Shown: in pieces, positions 1-12,716 of the stretch
Numbering within the stretch: the stretch's first letter is position 1
Layout of the letters: every line of letters begins with the position of its first letter
NCBI GenBank assembly: GCA_963513935.1
Contig: OY740769.1
Span: 66,980,984-67,044,983, forward strand
Source of the DNA: Aphrophora alni
Taxonomy: Eukaryota > Arthropoda > Insecta > Hemiptera > Aphrophoridae
DNA: 64,000 nt
Direction of reading: 5' to 3'
The notes under the pieces: model-generated
The model's database searches: none
Told to the model about the DNA's origin: nothing
The model's input: the letters and a program-made list of their open reading frames with translations, nothing else
Program-made: the position numbers and the translations under genes

Positions 1-403
1 CCCCAACTTTCTACAATGAAATGTAATAAGTTGTAACCAAATAATAATAATAAAGAAGAATAATCCAAAAAAGTCATTCGGATTGATTAAAACCTACAAT
101 TTAAAATTCAGAGTCCAAATATAAATTAGTAAATTCTTTAGATTGTATAAATTTTCACATCATATTTTTTTGTAATCAGCTGTGTTCTGTTTTCAAGTAA
201 TTGGAAACAATGTTTTTCCAAATACATAACTAAGGACCTAATACTTTGGAAACGTGAGGCCTTTGTAAGCGCTCAGAGCTGGATATTATAATGATTAAAA
301 CTTGAAAGAAATGGCCAATTTTGTATATATATATATGATAATATCATCCTCCGAGGTTCTCTTTGGAAAGTACAGGCTTGGTAGTCCTGAACGAACCTAG
401 CTG
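1..403. other. AT-rich stretch, no gene seen
   Basis: No coding exon, RNA gene or clear repeat was recognised. I looked here and onward to 6747 on the minus strand for the missing last exon of the 5'-nucleotidase gene and did not find it. The stretch 546-938 after the next repeat is likewise without a supported feature. Confidence 0.4.
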
Positions 404-545
404 AATCCTAAACCCACATTTTTAATCTAGTCTTGGATTTGATTCCTCTCTTTCACTTTTCTATCAGGCCTCTCTTCACCAACTCTGGTTCTTTTCCGAC
501 CATGATGTTATTAGAGTATTCAAGAACTAGAGGTCTTTACTTTAT
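404..545 (+). repeat. interspersed repeat, copy 1
   Basis: This stretch resembles 34800-34925 in the same orientation. Shared blocks include a TCCCTCTCTTTCA-like start, an ACCAACTCT block, and TGATG(C/T)TATTAGAGTATT near the end. The spacing is preserved with scattered substitutions, which is the pattern of two old copies of one transposable element. Which element it belongs to is not clear from the sequence; a LINE 3' region is a guess only. Confidence 0.45.
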
Positions 546-938
546 AACCTTATCTTTCTTTCTTTTTTTGTTAGATTCCATTATCTATCCCTCCCTAGCA
601 ATTGATTGTTTTAAGTACCATATATTATTGCTATAGCTCTTGTTGTTTATAGCTCTAAACCGGTGTAGCAGTAAATCAGTCGTAATTTTACTAACCCGAT
701 TACAGGAACTCATAGAAACACAGGGAGAAAGAATGGGGAGAGATGCAAATCATCTGTGAAAAGTTCAATCAATAAAAATGTATTTAACAGTTTTTAATTA
801 ATATATTTGCTTTAAATTATTGTTGAAAACCTAAGAAAAACTATCCTAACCTAACGTAATCTTGATTAGTGATTGATAAAATAATGGTTGACAGACAATG
901 GAATCTCACCCTTTTCTTTACAAGGCAGTGAAGATTAA

Positions 939-2720
939 CCCTAGAACGGGTAGGCGACCCGAATGCGACATATCTCGGGTCGCGACATCACTCATGGCTT
1001 AGTTCACCAACTCTAAAACATGTATTTTGAAATTCAACATTACGCCCACTTAGAATTGTCGTATCGCAATAAATAAAATACCGTTGGAAAGCTAATGTTC
1101 CGTAGAAGCATAATCATGCAAAAAAATAAAAAGACCACAAAACGTTATAAATAATATTCCAAAAATTGGTGAAGTTCGCATATTTTTTATGCGTAAAATC
1201 GTAGATTTGAACTGTGCGGTTTTTAGTAAATGCGACAGCATTTTTCCCTTTATGATTACAACTCTATTTATCTGTCAAACGGGTTGACCAAAACACTGTT
1301 CTATAGATCACATCTTTCTCTTTCAAACCGTAGATTACAAATTTTTCTGCGTCTCACAGATCCCGAGATATTTTTACTTGACGATAGTACAAACTTGACA
1401 GGATGAAATTCATTTGGCATTCGGTGCAGTTTACGAAATGACGTAATTCTTGTTTCTATGTAGAAAAACGTATTCGTTCTTTACAGTATGTTGTAGAGGA
1501 AATTTGATTCTATAAGTTGGTACCACTTGATATACCAACTGATATTTTCTGTAGGTTCTATTCAAGTCCAAAACATCGGCTATCTTCCGAGATGCCGTGA
1601 AATAAAATACACGCAAAAGGGCATGGCATTTGTGTAATATTTTTATTATTTCTGTTAAAAATAACAAAAAAAGAAGGTTAAAAGAAAGTTAAAAGAAGGT
1701 TTGTGTATACAAATTGTATATAAATTGTGTATACAAGTTACAATATATGTGTTTTTATTTCTAAAGTTTATGTTTTTGAGTGAATTTCTAGTTTGTGAAC
1801 GGTTTATATTTGGGATAACCTAGAAGAATATTGTAAGTCTAGCCTATATGCAAATTTTCTTATATTTAGTGTTTTATTTGATTATACAAGTGTATATGTG
1901 TGTTATTCTTTATAAAGTTTATTGTTTTAGTGACATCTAGTGATTTTGTCTTAGGCCTAGCTTTAGAAAGTTACTAATTACGCCTAAATTGTCGAGGTGT
2001 CCAACCTAACCTCAACCGTCAGAGTATCACTTTTTAGGGGAAATCGTTATTTTTATGTTGAAAATGTAACAAATTATAATTTTTTCCCCTAAATATATTC
2101 ACAAATATATTACAAATCTCTAGTAATCGTTGAAAAAATTCCGAAAACTTATTAGTATGGTGTACATAACGATATTTGTGAAAAAATTCTCTTTTTACCC
2201 TCCGATTTTTTGGTATTTGACCAAAAAACTCCAAATGTGATACATCTAACATTTTTTTTTTCACTACACACCTAGATTCTATGCACCTTTCTGAACATAA
2301 TGATATATAGAACTTTTGTATTACTATGTTTGGTAAATTGTTGAAAATAAAATGACCAATGTCCCAATTTACGTAAAATAATTTTTTAAATTTTAAAAAT
2401 GTAACAATTTTTTTTTTATTTCCTAAATATATTGGCAAATAATACACAAAATTTTTGTATATCTTAGAAAAAGGTGGTAAGCTATTGATTTTGGATGATA
2501 CAGGTTTTTCTGAAAAATGATAACATCATTTTTTGACATGTAACATACTTTCTCCAAAACCGTTTCAAATTTTTTTTTTTATTACATAGATGAATTCTAT
2601 GCATTTTTCTGAGAAAAATGATGTCTTATAAGTTAGGTTTTGTATAAAAATAATATATTTTATTAATTTTTAAACAAACGAAGAATTTTTAAGACAAATT
2701 AACATACACCAGTTGGAGGG
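939..2720 (+). mobile_element. non-autonomous piggyBac-type element, copy A
   Basis: The element is bracketed by TTAA at 935-938 and 2721-2724. It starts CCCTAGAACGGG and ends GTTGGAGGG, the CCCT...AGGG ends and TTAA target expected of piggyBac transposons. It has no long coding frame, so it is a large MITE-like derivative of about 1.8 kb. Internal blocks recur in copies B, C, D and E: a segment around 1040-1260 describing an A/T-rich palindromic area, a block near 1990-2030 with CCTAACCTCAACCGTCAGAG, and T-rich ladders toward the 3' end. Copy B is its reverse-orientation relative. Confidence 0.7.
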
Positions 2721-2724
2721 TTAA

Positions 2725-4379
2725 GAGGTGCTTTGCCTTTAAACAAGAAAAGGAAAATAAACAACTTATAATCACAAATTAACATATGTTTCGTATTCAT
2801 CCTGATTTGTAATCTGGAACAAATAATTTGTATGTAGTACAGAAATAGAGATAAGTGATTTATGTTATCATTACTACACAAATTGTAGACATTCAAATAA
2901 TATTATTATTTTGAACGTAATGATATAAAAGTTTATTAATAAATACAAATGAATATAAGATGTCATTGTTTAGTAATCAATATAACATACATTACAGAAA
3001 ACGAAAATAAATAAATATAATAGTAAGGAGATTACAGAATGTAATAGAGCATCCTACACCAATAGTGAAAATTAGGCAACATTTGCAGGATGGTAGGGGG
3101 AGAGATAAGGCAGACCAGTTGATTTTCATGACATTAGCAATAATATATGTACATAAACACAATTATGTTCATTATCAAAACAAACACAAAATAAAGATCG
3201 AACCAAGAACTTAGAACTTGAAAAGATCTCGACCAAGGTGTGAAAAGGGAGATGATGTTCTATAAATTGCCAATACAATAGAATGAGTACAGACTAGCAA
3301 ACAAAATGATTACATATAAAGAAAACAAGAAAAAAGATTCTGAAGTAAAAAGAGAGTACATATGGATTTGAAACAGTGTTGAATCAGAAGGAAAGAAGAG
3401 AAAACCAGAGAGGTTTTTAGAATTAAAATTGAAGGGTGAGACAGACCAGAAAGGCTTGGCACGTATCAAGGTAACCTGTAAGGAATGCCACAAGGTTACA
3501 AGTACCAAAATAGAAAGGATTACTTATCAGAAACAAAGCAGTGAAAGTAGTTCACCCCAATACTGTTACAAATGAAAAGGGTAGACTCTTATAATATTGA
3601 AATATTTACTTAGGTCCTAAGACAATGAAAACTCATTTTCTTAAAAAATGTGTTTTTAAAATTTTTTTATAAACCTATGTATCGTTCTTGCGATGCAATC
3701 ATATAAAATAAATTATTCCTTAAAATCAATAATTAATAAGTTATAGACCATAGAAGGTCGTATCCAAAATTTAAATTTTATACCAGTTATTAAAGTTAAT
3801 AAATAATAATTAGATTCAAGATTGAAAATATTTTACATGATTATTATAGGGCTCTTCAAGCTCGATAATATAGCAAAGTTTGAACAACATGGGGCATAGG
3901 GCTTGTAAGATATGATTGTTATATGGAAGGAAAACCACAATATTTTCATATAACCAAAATATAATGTTTTTGACAATTAAGTAGTGATTATAAATGTTTA
4001 AATACACGTTATTAACCAATCCCCATTAGAAGTAAGTATATTCCTACATAAATAAATCAAAAATTGTCATGATGATTTCAACGAAAACACACTGATATTG
4101 AGGAAAAATATGTCATGTAATTAAAAACATGTCATGTAATTAAAAACGTTTTAAGATAAATTTGACGTAGAATCCATAGGGTATCATAAGAAAAATTCTA
4201 TATTAAAAACTACATGAGATATAAGCAAATTACCAAACTCAAAAAAGAGTCTACATTTGGTCATAATGTTTGGTTGGAAAGTGGGGATGATGAAACTATA
4301 AAATGAATTTCCCAGAGCTAAGAGGGTCATTCTGATTATCCTGGTATTACCATCAGCATCATTCTAATTACTTAAATGT
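2725..4379. other. AT-rich stretch, no gene seen
   Basis: No supported gene. A plus-strand reading around 3380-3560 has two C-x2-C/H-like pairs in a lysine-rich context, but it matches no family I can name and is not annotated. The rest is low-complexity AT-rich sequence. Confidence 0.3.
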
Positions 4380-4439
4380 AGGGTAAATCCAGCAAACTCC
4401 ATAAATTGGCATAATTTGGGAACATTAATAGACACAACG

Positions 4440-5640
4440 ATTATTCTACTCACAAGAAGGAAGAGGTTCACTCTTCAGCCTTTAATGATAGATGGTGTAG
4501 AACTCACTCCTTCTAAGGAAACAAAATATCTAGGTGTAGTTTTGGATCAATAAACACATTGATAAAACCAATGGCTATGTGGGCATACAGCTCCTATATG
4601 GTAAAACTTGGGGATTTAAGCCAAAACCTGACTATAATGCGACCCATGTTCACAATGATCAAGACAATAACTTTTGAAAAGAATTTCACAACTTTTTTCC
4701 CAGAACGACAAGATTGGAAGGAAGGTGGACCAAAACTAAAGGAGGGAACCCTCCAATGGTACACTGATGGATTCAGAATGAAAGGTTGAGTAGAAGTGGG
4801 GATAAAAGAGCCAAATTTTATCGTTACAAAATTTCTAGGAAGAACTCCATCCATATTACAAGCTGAGATACATGCAATAAAGCTCTGAGCTAGAGAGAAA
4901 TAAAAGGACTCAAAGACACAAAGATCTATATCATATCAGACAATCAGGCAACTCTTAAGCCTCAAGTTCATATACTATTGAGTCAAGATTGGTCTGGAAA
5001 TGTCTACAAGTAATCAATCAACTGGCAATAAACAAAAAAGTCTCTTTACTTTGGGTGGCAGGAAATGAAGGAATACCAGGAAATGAAGAAGCAGATCACC
5101 TTGCCAAGGAGGGTGCAGACCCTGACTTTGTTGGGCCCGAACGATTTTTGGAGGTGGCTTACATATCTTTATATCATGGAAACAAGATCAAAAGATCAAG
5201 TATCGGATCACCCACCCTGGTCTAAGACGAGCCAAAAGGTTTCAGTCTACTCTAGGACAAAGGCTAAAAAATTAATGGATCTTAAAAGAAGGGAGCTTAG
5301 GCTGATTATTGGCTTACAGTCCGGACACTGTCCAGTGAACTACCATCTAAAACACATGCATGGGGAAGGCTGCTGTGGATACATGTAGCTTCTGCCTGAC
5401 ACATAAACAAACATTTGAACACTGGTTATGTCAGTGTGACCTCTAACCTACAAAATCCTATTTTATCTCAACATTCCATTCCCCACCACTACAGAGGTAA
5501 CGATCATGTCCCCCAGAATCATTTTGAGATTCTTAAGAAGCTTAAATCTTGGCAGGGTCTAAAAAAATGTGTTGGGTAGTCATATAAGATCTGTTTGGGT
5601 CACAGTGACAAGAGGCTGAATAGCCTCGGACTTCTAAATC
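4440..5640 (+). pseudogene. LINE fragment: RT C-terminus and RNase H domain
   Basis: Plus-strand frames with stops and frameshifts recall the 3' half of ORF2 of an RNase H-bearing non-LTR retrotransposon (I/Jockey-type superfamily). Near 4500-4550 the reading PSKETKYLGVVLDQ is the conserved C-terminal RT motif. At 4757-4790 WYTDG carries the first RNase H aspartate, at 4861-4885 LQAEIHAIK supplies the glutamate, at 4930 SDNQA the second aspartate, and at 5040-5105 a WVAGNEGIPGNEEAD-like run covers the last RNase H block. The usual histidine of the WVPGHSG motif is changed to asparagine. Downstream, an RRELRLIIGLQSGHC reading and cysteine/histidine residues match the usual tail of such ORF2 proteins. 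Dead element; exact clade not determined. Confidence 0.8.
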
Positions 5641-6420
5641 ACTAACTAGCATTTCATTTTGTTGTAGAGAGAAGTTTTATTTCATTTAAAAAAACTAAAT
5701 CTAGAAGAAAGGTTTCATTGTTTAAGTAACTTCATATTTAATTTTATTGATTTGAAAAGAGCAAAAGCTACTACTATGAATGGGGTAATTATTGTAGTTA
5801 ACGAAATACAGGATCCTCACCAAATAGTAAAGATCTGTGGTGATAGCCGTAACTACTCGCTGTCCTAACCGGTGTACAGCGATATCTCAATGACTACACA
5901 TATTTGGATTGATATTATGAGTCACGTATTCAATAACTGGAAGACGTTCAAGCCCTTCACTCAGATGCGGTTTGGTGCTCCTAACAGTACTAAACGGCAG
6001 TATTTCACTGATTTATCTAGGCCTTATACCTATTGAAACTACCTGTAAGCTCAAGGCAGCAAGAAGTGTTTTCCCTTATGAATTTCAGGTGTTCCAAGAT
6101 GGCATCCTTCTTGCTACAGCCACTACAGGCAGTCAAAAGAATTCAGTACAGAAGAGTCAAGAAAAAAGCATTTCGATGTTCTAATTCCATTGTTCAAACC
6201 AACAAATACCAATAATGTTTAATTTTGAACTAACCTGGATAATGTCTAATAATCACTAATGAGCCAATGGAATGTGAACAGAATTTGTCCTGCATAGTGT
6301 TTCAGGCCCAACTCACTCCATTATTACACTGACTTCCTCAGTTTAGATGAATCTGTTCCACTATCACCATTAACACTAGTTTAGGGAAAAGAGGGGGAAA
6401 ACGCAGGAAAAGATTTACAG
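5641..6420. other. intergenic stretch, no gene seen
   Basis: No feature supported. A short plus-strand reading around 6030-6215 is open but resembles nothing I recognise. Confidence 0.3.
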
Positions 6421-6429
6421 GTGTGTTTA

Positions 6430-6640
6430 GGAAAAAAAACAAGTAAGGGAAGCTGCTTCAAATATGCACACAAAAAAACAACCCTGACATAAACAGTTTA
6501 CAGAAATTGAAAAAAATACCAATCCATGAAAGCTGTGGAAAAATATAGAAAAAAATATCTCAAAATAAATAGGAAAGCTGTTAAAAAATACAGAATGACT
6601 AATTCTGAAGTAGAGAAGCTGCAAAAAAAAAGTATGCATC
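6430..6640 (+). pseudogene. lysine-rich repeat peptide, possible transposon ORF fragment
   Basis: One plus-strand frame, with two stops, reads as a short internal repeat of the form (N/S)(R/M)KAV(K/E)KYR every 14-15 residues, seen at least twice between about 6525 and 6600 and decayed before that. Repeats of this kind precede the main domain in some large transposon proteins, including Helitron-associated ORFs, from memory of the family style. No catalytic domain is attached here. It may also be chance in A-rich sequence. Confidence 0.3.
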
Positions 6641-6747
6641 TAACAACCCCCACACTACAGAGTAAAACCCGTCATTAGAAAAAAAAAAATGTATAATATA
6701 TAATATAAAATCAAAATAAATTGGAATTAAATTACTGTTGTTTTTAC

Positions 6748-6861
6748 CATTGTGTTGAGAAATCCTATTTTAAGGACTGTTCCATGTGGAATCCCATCTG
6801 ACATTGAAACATCTCCTAAACTATCTCCGAGCAAAATAACGTTCTCTCTCTCAGCTAAATC
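6748..6861 (-). CDS. NT5C3: cytosolic 5'-nucleotidase III, exon 5 (HAD motif IV)
   Basis: A 114-bp exon of 38 codons in phase 0, bounded by a TTTTGCAG acceptor and an ATG|GTAAAA donor on the minus strand. Its translation contains [14 protein letters not shown], the HAD motif IV loop whose two aspartates (predicted residues 236 and 240) bind the catalytic Mg2+ in this family, followed by VLKIGFLN, which matches the family closely. It joins in frame to the exon at 17828-18071 (Tyr-Phe-Lys | Asp-Leu). The enzyme dephosphorylates pyrimidine nucleoside monophosphates or m7GMP in the cytosol. Family members continue for about 30 residues beyond this point. No matching exon was found between 1 and 6747, so the C-terminus probably lies outside the window. 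Confidence 0.92.
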
Positions 6862-7948
6862 CTGCAAAATATAGTTCATTACTTAGAACACAGAAAATCA
6901 TATTAAAATAAATAACAAGGTTTAAAAAAGTAGTTTATTTATTCTGAGTGTTTGAAAAAAAAATCTAAACAACTTTTAAAATAAATGTATAAAACTAGAA
7001 AAATATAATTTCAGATTATTTGAAGTACGTAAAATAGATTAAATGATAAGAACCACCACAACTCCGACTTCTTAAAAATTTTCTTTTGATGAAAATCAAG
7101 ATTTTCTAAAGTAAATAAGTATATTATTTCCAGCTATGAAGTAAGAAAAGTTTTGCTATATGGTAAAATTCCAATAATTTCAATGCTTACATTTAGACTA
7201 TTTTAAAAATTATGTCTGTCTCCATGTCTATAGTATTTTTGTCATGCATTATCAAGAAGAGGTATTCTGATTGTCTCAAAATTTTAAGTAAATAAAAGTT
7301 TTCAAACTGTAAATGAAAATTATATTTCAGTTTTAGAACCAAAACCAAGATTTTATAATTTTAAAAAATACAAAAATTCATTTGCTTAAATTGTATTGCA
7401 TAAATCAAATTAGTAGTTAGAAAAATGTAAAAAACAATGTTGTTTTAAAAATCTAAAAATGTCTAAATTAAAATTTTTTATGGATTAAATTTCCACTTTT
7501 AACAGTTATCTCAATTTATCCTGATTTCCGCAGTTATATCGGGCTCCAAGTGGAAATATGGATTTGTTTCTTTATTACATTTAAAGGCTTTTTAATTTCT
7601 TATCTATGGTGACTTATACATAAATTTAATGTTATAATTGAATTAATGGACTTAGTTATTTAGTTAGTTGATCTGAGCCATCAATTAAAGCCTATTTCTT
7701 TAATACGTTTGTCAGTCAAAATTTATCTCAAAATATTACTTTTATTTCACACTCATTCCAAATGGAAATCGAGAGTTGTCTATGTTTCTTTCACCGGTGC
7801 ATGAGGAGGATGTTTCCAGAATTATTAGTAAATTAAAAATTTCCACTCGTATTATGAGGTTTCTATTTGGCTTATCAAACAATGTTCTAAAGAACCTCCC
7901 AAATCTTTTTAGGTTTTAATAAACTTTTCATTTAAATCTCCAAGGGAG

Positions 7949-8010
7949 CACTGTGGCGATATTCACAATAAGGAAAATAAGGATTCTCTGAACCACAAAA
8001 ACAAACTAAA
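7949..8010 (+). repeat. CACTGTGGCGA repeat end, copy 1
   Basis: GAGCACTGTGGCGATATTCA at 7946 recurs as AACACTGTGGCGATTGTATA at 15035 and GAGCACTGTGGTGAATTCA at 19937. All three lie on the plus strand and are followed within about 60 bases by AACCAC. A CACTG start suggests the terminus of a DNA transposon, but no partner end was identified. Confidence 0.4.
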
Positions 8011-8159
8011 ATTATAACAAATCTAGTATTTTTATTATAATAGCCTTACATGTTAGGTCTAAACCTCTGAGGATGATGACTATGTATTCTAAATGTACAT
8101 AAGGGGATTATTATAAACATATGAGATTTATTATAATCTTAGTTTGTTTCTTGTTTTCC

Positions 8160-8560
8160 TTAAACTCTCTTTTTCTATGGTAAATTCCCATCAAGGTTAA
8201 GATTGCTAAGGTCCTTCTTTAATACAAAAAGGAGATAGTAATGATATTAATAATTATTACAGACCTATTTCAATGCTCCCAGCATTCAGTAAAGGTTTTG
8301 ATTTTTTTTTAAATACAGGTACTAAATATTTAGATAAATTCAATATACTGTGTAGTGTAGCAAATATGGGTTGGAAAAAAAAATCAACAATACAGTAGAT
8401 TTACTAGTCAGGTTAATGGATTTCTTATAGAAGGTTTTGATAAAAAAAAGGAAGTAATGAGTAGGCTCATTTTCCTAGACCTTTCAAAGCATTTGATTGT
8501 GTTGACTCTTCAGGCATCATTGATGCGATTTCACGTATAGGTATGATTGCTTGAACCATC
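8160..8560 (+). pseudogene. LINE reverse transcriptase fragment
   Basis: Three alternating plus-strand frames reconstruct the central RT region of a Jockey/CR1-like LINE. A NYYRPISMLPAFSKGFD reading near 8255 (RT block with YRPIS), a TKYLDKFNILCS reading near 8325, and an EVMSxxxFLDLSKAFD-type reading near 8450-8500 carry the first catalytic-aspartate block. At least two frameshifts and several stops are present. Nothing of the endonuclease or 3' tail adjoins it, so it is a relic isolated within the intron. Confidence 0.7.
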
Positions 8561-9068
8561 GTTGACGGGATATCACACAAAATAATGCATTATTTCATTT
8601 GATATTAAATAGATCATAAAATAAACATTACTGTATATATAGGAAAATACGAGTTTTGTTGTCTTCCAATGTCTCCTGTATGATTTGAGACTGATAGCAG
8701 TTGTAGTTACTTGCAATGTTGATAACATTGCTTTGGGCACTAAGTCCCTGCTCCTTGCATACAGCATTGGCGGAGTATCCTACGTTCAGGGATTCCCAAT
8801 GTTTCAGTCTAGTCTATTGTGTCTCACTGTTATTTACACACTTGGCTTGTATTCAACCCTGCATTGTTTCATTAGTTTGTTATTCAGTGCATAATTGTCT
8901 AACTATATATGAATAATATTAGTGTATAACTTTGTATATCTGAATTTGAAATTGAATTTTATTTCCAATCTTACTAAAGAAACATGCTGACAAACATTTG
9001 TTAGTTTTGTATTAAACTGTGTCTAACTGTATATATTTGGAATTATATTTTATTTTTATTTAACTTTA

Positions 9069-10480
9069 TGGCTCACTGGACTGAAGAACCCGACTTTGAG
9101 GAATTTGTAGACGGAATATTAAACACAACATTTTGAAGTGCGTTCAATGATAACATTATAGGTAGTGATGAAGGAACATACTTATACATAACATAAGTGA
9201 AAGTGAACCTAAAAAAAAAAAGAAAAGAAAAAAAAAAGATACTGACGATTAGACTCATCCGAGTATGCAGAATACTGAAGAAATGCCTAGGCCTAGTACT
9301 TTGCCACAAGTTGACAATATCTGGAGAAATGTGACTGACAGTGACTCTGGACTGGTAAGTAGTAAAATATCTATTTACAACGTGGACTGTGCCATAAATT
9401 TGCCTTCTATTTTCGAAGCAGAAACAAATCCAGTAGAATATTTTTTGTTGTTTTTCAAGGGAACTTATTTGTCAAGAGATTGAGACATGCTCGTTTGGGA
9501 CACTGTAATTGTCTAGATGATACAGACTTGAAAGCTTTTTTAGACACAATTATAAACATGGGACTAATTCCTCAACCTGCTATTGAGTCTTATTTTAGTA
9601 CTAACTGGGAGAGCTGAACTCTGTTTTTTTTTTTTCAATTTTTTTCTCTCAACGTGACTTTTTAAATATATTTTGGAATTTACATCTTAACCATAATGAT
9701 AATCAACATGTTGTAGGCCTAAAAATTTCCTCATTAATCCCATTTTTGACCATATCAAAGCAATGTGTAAGCCATTTTACACTCCTGGTAACTTCGTTTC
9801 TGTCAATGAGAGTACAATTTCCTTCAAGGAAAGAGTCAGTTTTCATATTTATAATCCGTTAAAGCCTACAAAATTCAGAATGAAAATATTAGTAGTTTTT
9901 TATTCTGATTCTGAGAATGGGTATATTTTGAGTTTTATACCATATTTTGGAAAAAAAGTTTTGATTCTTCGACTTGTCTTTCTACTCAAAACTACTCAAA
10001 TTGTTAGTTTTAAATAAATTGGTGATAATGGAAAACCCAGTAAATCCAACATCAGGATTGGATGTAATTACAGACTGATATTATAGAAGTCCTGAATTGG
10101 CATTAGAGCTGTTGAAATCAAATTGTTACCTAACCGGTACAGTAAAGACAAACCGAACTGATCTGCCACCAATATTGAAACAAAATTCGAAAAAATTGAA
10201 AAACAGTCATTTTATGAATGACAAAGGGATATTTTAGTTATGTCTTGAAGAGATAAATATGGTACTTATGCTGAGTATAAAGAGCAAAGGAGACAAAAAT
10301 GAGATGTCATCTCCCTAGAAAGTGGCCAAATAGGTCTCCTACAGCCAAGCTCAACGTGGTATTGGATTACATCAAATGCATGGGTGGAATAGAAAGAAGT
10401 AACCATTTTATCCCTTTGTATCAATTTTTAAGAAGAGGAAAGACGTGGTACTGAACAATTTGCTTTTGTAAATAACAATT
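9069..10480 (+). pseudogene. broken piggyBac transposase
   Basis: A degraded piggyBac-family (DDE_Tnp_1_7) transposase. It begins MAHWTEEPDFEEF at 9069 with an acidic N-terminus, then LPSIFEAETNPVEYF near 9400 (matching the start of the transposase core), a TDLKAFLDTIINMGLIPQP block at 9525, and FYTPGNFVSVNES at 9774-9812. The last corresponds to the FYTPGxxLSIDES block, with the catalytic aspartate read as Asn. Later blocks are SPELALELLKSNCYLTGTVK near 10090-10145 and VVLDYIKCMGGIERSN near 10357. Many stops and frameshifts make it inactive. Its core covers about 450 codons, near the family's usual length. It may be the former source of transposase for the neighbouring TTAA-flanked elements, but its own ends were not identified. 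Confidence 0.85.
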
Positions 10481-10625
10481 AAGGAAAGAGGAAACCCCCA
10501 AGAGATAACAAAGATCCTCAACAAGGTTAGGAATATCATTTCCTGTGCAAGTACAAGTAATCTCTGATTTATATAATTCATGAAATATTTTACTGCATAT
10601 TGATTGCCAATTGCTAAAACATTAA

Positions 10626-12712
10626 ACCTCTAACCACTATTGAATAGATTTTGTGTTGATGAACTCAGTTTCTGTAGGGGTAAACAACACAAAATCACTT
10701 ATTTTTTTTAATTTAACATTTTGCATATTAAGAATCATCATACCACAACAATTATATATACCATTGTAAACCATATATACCAAACATTCATAATTATATA
10801 ACAAAAAGTCCATAAAACGGTATAATAATATTTAATAAATTGGCAAATTTTGTGTATTTCGCCGCTAACGAGTAACGAAACAACTGCGTAGTTGTGAAAC
10901 ACAAATTTATATCATTCTTTATTTAATTTTCACAAGTCCATATTTCTGTCTAACAAATCTACAGTGACACTGTTCTATAGTACATTTCTTCATCTTTCGA
11001 TCTGTCCTTTTCAAATCTTTTTGACCTTTAAAGTTTCAAATCTATACAAATTTAACAAAATCAAGAATTTTAACACATTTTTACAATGAAAAACCACATT
11101 TTTTCAAATCAATTTTTGGAGTACAAAAATTAATAGTTTCAAAATAATTTATATCATTGTAAACATAATGTTCCAATCTTCCAAAATCATAACCAAAATT
11201 CTACACAGCACAAGGTAAAAATTAAAGAATTCATTGTAGTTGGAGTGTTTTGCCACTAGGGAGGATCAATTCAGGGTTCATACCATTATAATAAAATATA
11301 ATTTCATTGATCATATAATTTTTGTAAATGTTAATACTACTCCAAATACCTCAAGTTGACAATATTTTATAGTATTTTTCTTCCTCTTTTGAACTATGTA
11401 TTCCAAATTATCATAGCTGTCATAGCTTTTGAGATATATACATTTTATGACGTTGTAACCAAGAATAGCCAATTCAGTTTTCTTTTTGATATGTTTTCGA
11501 AATGTCAAATATTTATTAGTTTTATTCCATTCCCCTGTGCAACTAATATTTAGGACTGGACTGACACAAGGAAAGTCGTCAAAACTAACATGTCTTTTAA
11601 CCTTGTTCCTGTAGTTGGGTTAACATAAGGAATCTGACACATAGCGGTATCTAGTACAGTTTAGTGCACTGTAAATTATTGTTTTGAGAGTTTTTTGTTT
11701 TATAATTTATTATGAAATATTTATTACGTTTTGTTGATATAGATTTATCTTCATAACTATATTCTACAGCTATTGTACGTGTTTGAATACTCTAAACAAA
11801 TATTTATGCAAATTTGTTGGTGATTTTTATGTTAAAATTTTTTGACTTGAAGACAATTTTTTTCATTCTTGATTACTTAACTCAAAAATTGTATCATTGT
11901 AGAAAATTTATAGTTCAATTTTATAAATACATTTCTCTAAACAATGGTAAATAATAAGTTGTGTTTTGCATAATATTAATATTTTTAGCTAAAATAATCC
12001 TAAATCTTCAGAAAGTTTTTTTTATCATACAAATTGATTTTTCAACATGTAGATTTTATAAATAGATCAATTTTTTTATTAACATTTTATTCACACCTAT
12101 ATTAGAAAACTTTTGTAAATCTTGAATTTTTTAAAAAATTGTTATATGGAATAAATAAGCTTTTCTGTGGTCTTTTCACTTAATTTTTTGATTCCCAACA
12201 TACTAACTCCAAAAGCTTTACATCTAACATTTATTTCATTACATAAATACATTCTATTCATGTTTCTGAGAAAATGATATATAACAAGTTGTGTTTTGCA
12301 TAATATTATTATTTTTGGTGAATTTTTTAAAATAATTCTAACTTTCCATAAAGTTTTTTTTGTTACCATAAATTGATTTTTCTACATGTAAACTTTATAA
12401 ATTGATTAATTTTTTATTCACATTTATTCACAACTACATTTAAACTGATTTATTTTTTGAAATCTTGAAAAAATTTAAAAGATTTGTTATATGGTACAAA
12501 TAGGCTTTTATGTGGCATTTTCACTTCATTTTTTTTGATTCTTAACATACTAACTGCATAACCTTTACATCTAATACTTTTTTCATTACTAGATAAATTC
12601 TGCTCACCTTCCTGAGAAAAATGATATACTGTATAACAAGTTGTGTTTGCATAATATTAATATTTTTAAAAAGAAGCAAAATCTCCCAACTTCATAGTAG
12701 GCTGTTGCAGGG
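10626..12712 (+). mobile_element. non-autonomous piggyBac-type element, copy E
   Basis: The right end reads TTGCAGGG and meets TTAA at 12713-12716. The left end is less sure: TTAA at 10622-10625 followed by ACCTCTAACC is the best candidate. The interior carries the ACACTGTTCTATAG / TTTCGATCTGTCC block at about 10970-11010 that is shared with copies A, B, C and D. No coding frame of note is present. It directly abuts copy B, which lies in the opposite orientation. Confidence 0.5.
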
Positions 12713-12716
12713 TTAA

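Noticed and set aside
846..860. CCTAACCTAACG as telomere-like repeat
   Set aside because: Only two units; insect telomeric repeats would be longer arrays of TTAGG.
3260..3560. Cysteine-pair reading on the plus strand and an 82-codon frame on the minus strand
   Set aside because: The cysteine spacing does not fit a named zinc finger family and the minus frame looks like the shadow of A/G-rich sequence.
1..6747. Search for the last exon of the 5'-nucleotidase gene
   Set aside because: No minus-strand segment matched the expected C-terminal pattern (a run ending in a LVDD-like block and an A-I-L-like helix) with a usable acceptor; treated as outside the window.
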